In this document: piece after piece, positions 62,432 to 64,000 of the stretch
Layout of the letters: the number at the start of each line of letters is the position of its first letter
How positions within the stretch are numbered: position 1 is the first letter of the stretch
From: Mucilaginibacter gotjawali
Lineage (GTDB): Bacteria > Bacteroidota > Bacteroidia > Sphingobacteriales > Sphingobacteriaceae
Length of the DNA: 64,000 nucleotides
Assembly (NCBI RefSeq): GCF_002355435.1
Contig: NZ_AP017313.1
Coordinates: 5,642,001-5,706,000, forward strand
Direction: 5' to 3'
The notes under the pieces: model-generated
The model's input: only the letters and a program-made list of their open reading frames with translations
The model's database searches: none
What the model was told of the DNA's origin: nothing
Made by a program: the position numbers and the translations under genes

Positions 62432-64000
62432 ATGATGATGAAAAACCTCACCCGTTACTTCAAAAGTATTCGCCTGCTTGCTATTTTGTTGCTACTGCAA
62501 ACCGTTTGCCGGGCGCAATCGCCAGCTCAAAATGCACCGCAACTCGGCAAGGCTACTGTTAAACAAGTCATCGCTGCCATGACGCTGGAAGAAAAAGCCA
62601 AACTGCTGGTAGGCGCAGGCCGAGGCTTCGGTCCGCCGCCACCGCCGCCAGTTCCCGGCAAAAAGGATAGCGCCGCAAAACCTGCAGCACCTGCCGGGCC
62701 AATGATAGGCCAAACGGATCAGAAAGTTCCGGGGGCAGCAGGTGTTACTTACGCTATCCCGCGTTTAGGCATTCCCGCTATCGTGGTATCTGACGGACCG
62801 GCCGGGGTGAGGATCAGCCCCATTCGCAAGGGCGATAGCAGTAAAACTTACTATGCCACCGCTTTCCCGGTAGGCACCTTGCTGGCCTCCAGCTGGGATG
62901 TTGACCTGGTAAAACAGGTGGGCGTTACTTTTGGCAACGAAGTGCGCGAATACGGTATTGATATATTATTAGGCCCCGGTATGAACATCCACCGCAACCC
63001 GCTCGGCGGCCGTAACTTTGAGTATTATTCGGAAGACCCTTTAGTTACCGGCAAAATGGCAGCAGCCATTGTGCAGGGCATTCAATCCAATGGCGTTGGC
63101 ACCTCCATTAAACATTATACCGCCAATAACCAGGAAACCCACCGCAATACTGTAAACACCATTGTAAGCGAACGCGCCATGCGCGAAATTTACCTGCGGG
63201 GATTTGAAATTGCCGTTAAAGACGCGCAACCATGGACAGTGATGACCAGCTATAATAAACTGAACGGCACTTACACCTCTGAACGTGCCGACCTGGTGAC
63301 CAACATCCTGCGCAACGAATGGGGTTTTAAAGGTTTTGTGATGACAGACTGGGGTGGTGGCCGCGATCCCATCGCCCAGATGAAAGCAGGCAATGACCTG
63401 ATTATGCCCGGTAACCCCAACCAGGCCAAAGCAATTATCGATGCGGTGAATAGTAAACAACTGGATGAATCAGTTTTAAACGCGAACGTGGAGCACATGT
63501 TGAATATTATTTTAAAGTCGCCTGCTGTTGCCAACTATAAATATTCTGATGCGCCCGACCTTAAAAAAGACGCACAGGTTAGCCGCATGGCGGCAGCCCA
63601 GGGCATGGTACTGCTAAAAAACAGCGGTAGCGCTTTGCCATTTAGCGGCATTAAAAAAGTTGCTCTTTTTGGCAATACCGGTTATGATATTATTGCCGGC
63701 GGCACAGGCAGCGGCAACGTAAACAAGGCTTATACTACTTCCCTGGCACAGGGCCTGCAAAACGCGGGATTGCAGGTGGATGATGCCTTGCTGAAGGCTT
63801 ACCCGGCCTACATTGCAGCCGAGCGTGCCAAACAGCCAAAACCACAAAGAGGCATGGCTATGTTTATGGGCCCGCCCCCTGTTCCGCAAATGGCCATAGC
63901 CGATGCTGACTTGCAACAGGATGCAGCAAATAACGATATCGCAGTGATCACCATCGGGCGCAACGCCGGCGAAGGCGCCGACCGCAAGCTGCCGGATGAT
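62432..64000 (+). CDS. GH3 beta-glucosidase-type hydrolase, N-terminal part (runs off the window)
   Basis: Three successive ATGs (62432 first) open a frame of 523 codons to the window edge. Signal peptide LLAILLLLQTVCRAQ. The GH3 (alpha/beta)8 domain follows: IPAIVVSDGPAGVRI, LGPGMNIHRNPLGGRNFEYYSEDP, SIKHYTANNQE, and the nucleophile D306 in KGFVMTDWGGGRDPI. The second GH3 domain begins at RMAAAQGMVLLKN. Cleaves terminal beta-linked glucose or xylose. It has an unusual Pro-rich insert (GFGPPPPPPVPGK) after residue 65. Confidence 0.92.
   Translation, partial: MMMKNLTRYFKSIRLLAILLLLQTVCRAQSPAQNAPQLGKATVKQVIAAMTLEEKAKLLVGAGRGFGPPPPPPVPGKKDSAAKPAAPAGPMIGQTDQKVPGAAGVTYAIPRLGIPAIVVSDGPAGVRISPIRKGDSSKTYYATAFPVGTLLASSWDVDLVKQVGVTFGNEVREYGIDILLGPGMNIHRNPLGGRNFEYYSEDPLVTGKMAAAIVQGIQSNGVGTSIKHYTANNQETHRNTVNTIVSERAMREIYLRGFEIAVKDAQPWTVMTSYNKLNGTYTSERADLVTNILRNEWGFKGFVMTDWGGGRDPIAQMKAGNDLIMPGNPNQAKAIIDAVNSKQLDESVLNANVEHMLNIILKSPAVANYKYSDAPDLKKDAQVSRMAAAQGMVLLKNSGSALPFSGIKKVALFGNTGYDIIAGGTGSGNVNKAYTTSLAQGLQNAGLQVDDALLKAYPAYIAAERAKQPKPQRGMAMFMGPPPVPQMAIADADLQQDAANNDIAVITIGRNAGEGADRKLPDD

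Overview
The window reads as a chromosomal segment of a Bacteroidota bacterium, most likely family Sphingobacteriaceae and of Mucilaginibacter/Pedobacter type. This rests on gldK/L/M/N secretion-motor genes, a SusC/SusD pair, a LytS/LytTR pair, GG-leader peptide style, TAnnTTTG-like promoters and the lack of obvious Shine-Dalgarno sites. It is an inference, since no rRNA is present.

Layout. 1-3.7 kb: the 5' part of an RHS/SpvB-type secreted giant, a small lipoprotein and a sialate O-acetylesterase. 3.7-8 kb: a gene-poor stretch with integrase-site-like sequence, an exported intradiol dioxygenase-like lipoprotein, a hypothetical protein and a frameshifted protein with a gliding-motility C-terminal domain. 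8-13.5 kb (minus strand): a type 9 secretion motor/ring operon in the unusual order gldK-gldN-barrel-gldL-gldM. 13.6-24 kb: a LytS/LytTR two-component pair, then a tight operon of receiver, PqqD-like protein, ATP-grasp ligase, PLP decarboxylase, urea-transporter/M23 fusion, beta-barrel and TPR protein, then a PepSY-like lipoprotein. 24.2-26.3 kb: a frameshifted GH65 enzyme.

27-44.2 kb (minus strand mostly): an integrative mobilizable element next to tRNA-Arg(CCT). It has a relaxase, MobC, an oriT candidate, an excisionase-like HTH, an ORF6N protein and a tyrosine integrase. Its cargo is a HEPN protein with a divergent XRE regulator and a five-gene, mostly overlapping operon: patatin phospholipase, D12 adenine methylase, HAD phosphatase, GGDEF/thymidylate-synthase-like fusion, and SAM-methyltransferase/D12 fusion. 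I know of no described system with this composition, and it is my main candidate for a new, possibly anti-phage, system.

44.7-64 kb: core and nutrient genes. These are metG, an S66 LD-carboxypeptidase, DoxX, an orphan six-cysteine GG-leader peptide, two paralogous secreted proteins, a SusC/SusD/DUF1735 locus, PadR and PspC regulators, a second TonB-type receptor and the 5' part of a GH3 glucosidase.

The second notable result is regulatory. Four places carry two TTCRYCGRCA-like half-sites exactly 21 bp apart, each with a T-rich -7-like element 41-42 bp downstream of the second half-site. They lie upstream of the PqqD operon, the PepSY lipoprotein, the 59.5 kb TonB receptor and a candidate small RNA beside lytS. 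This is what a LytTR regulon would look like. All calls are by eye; no database search was run.
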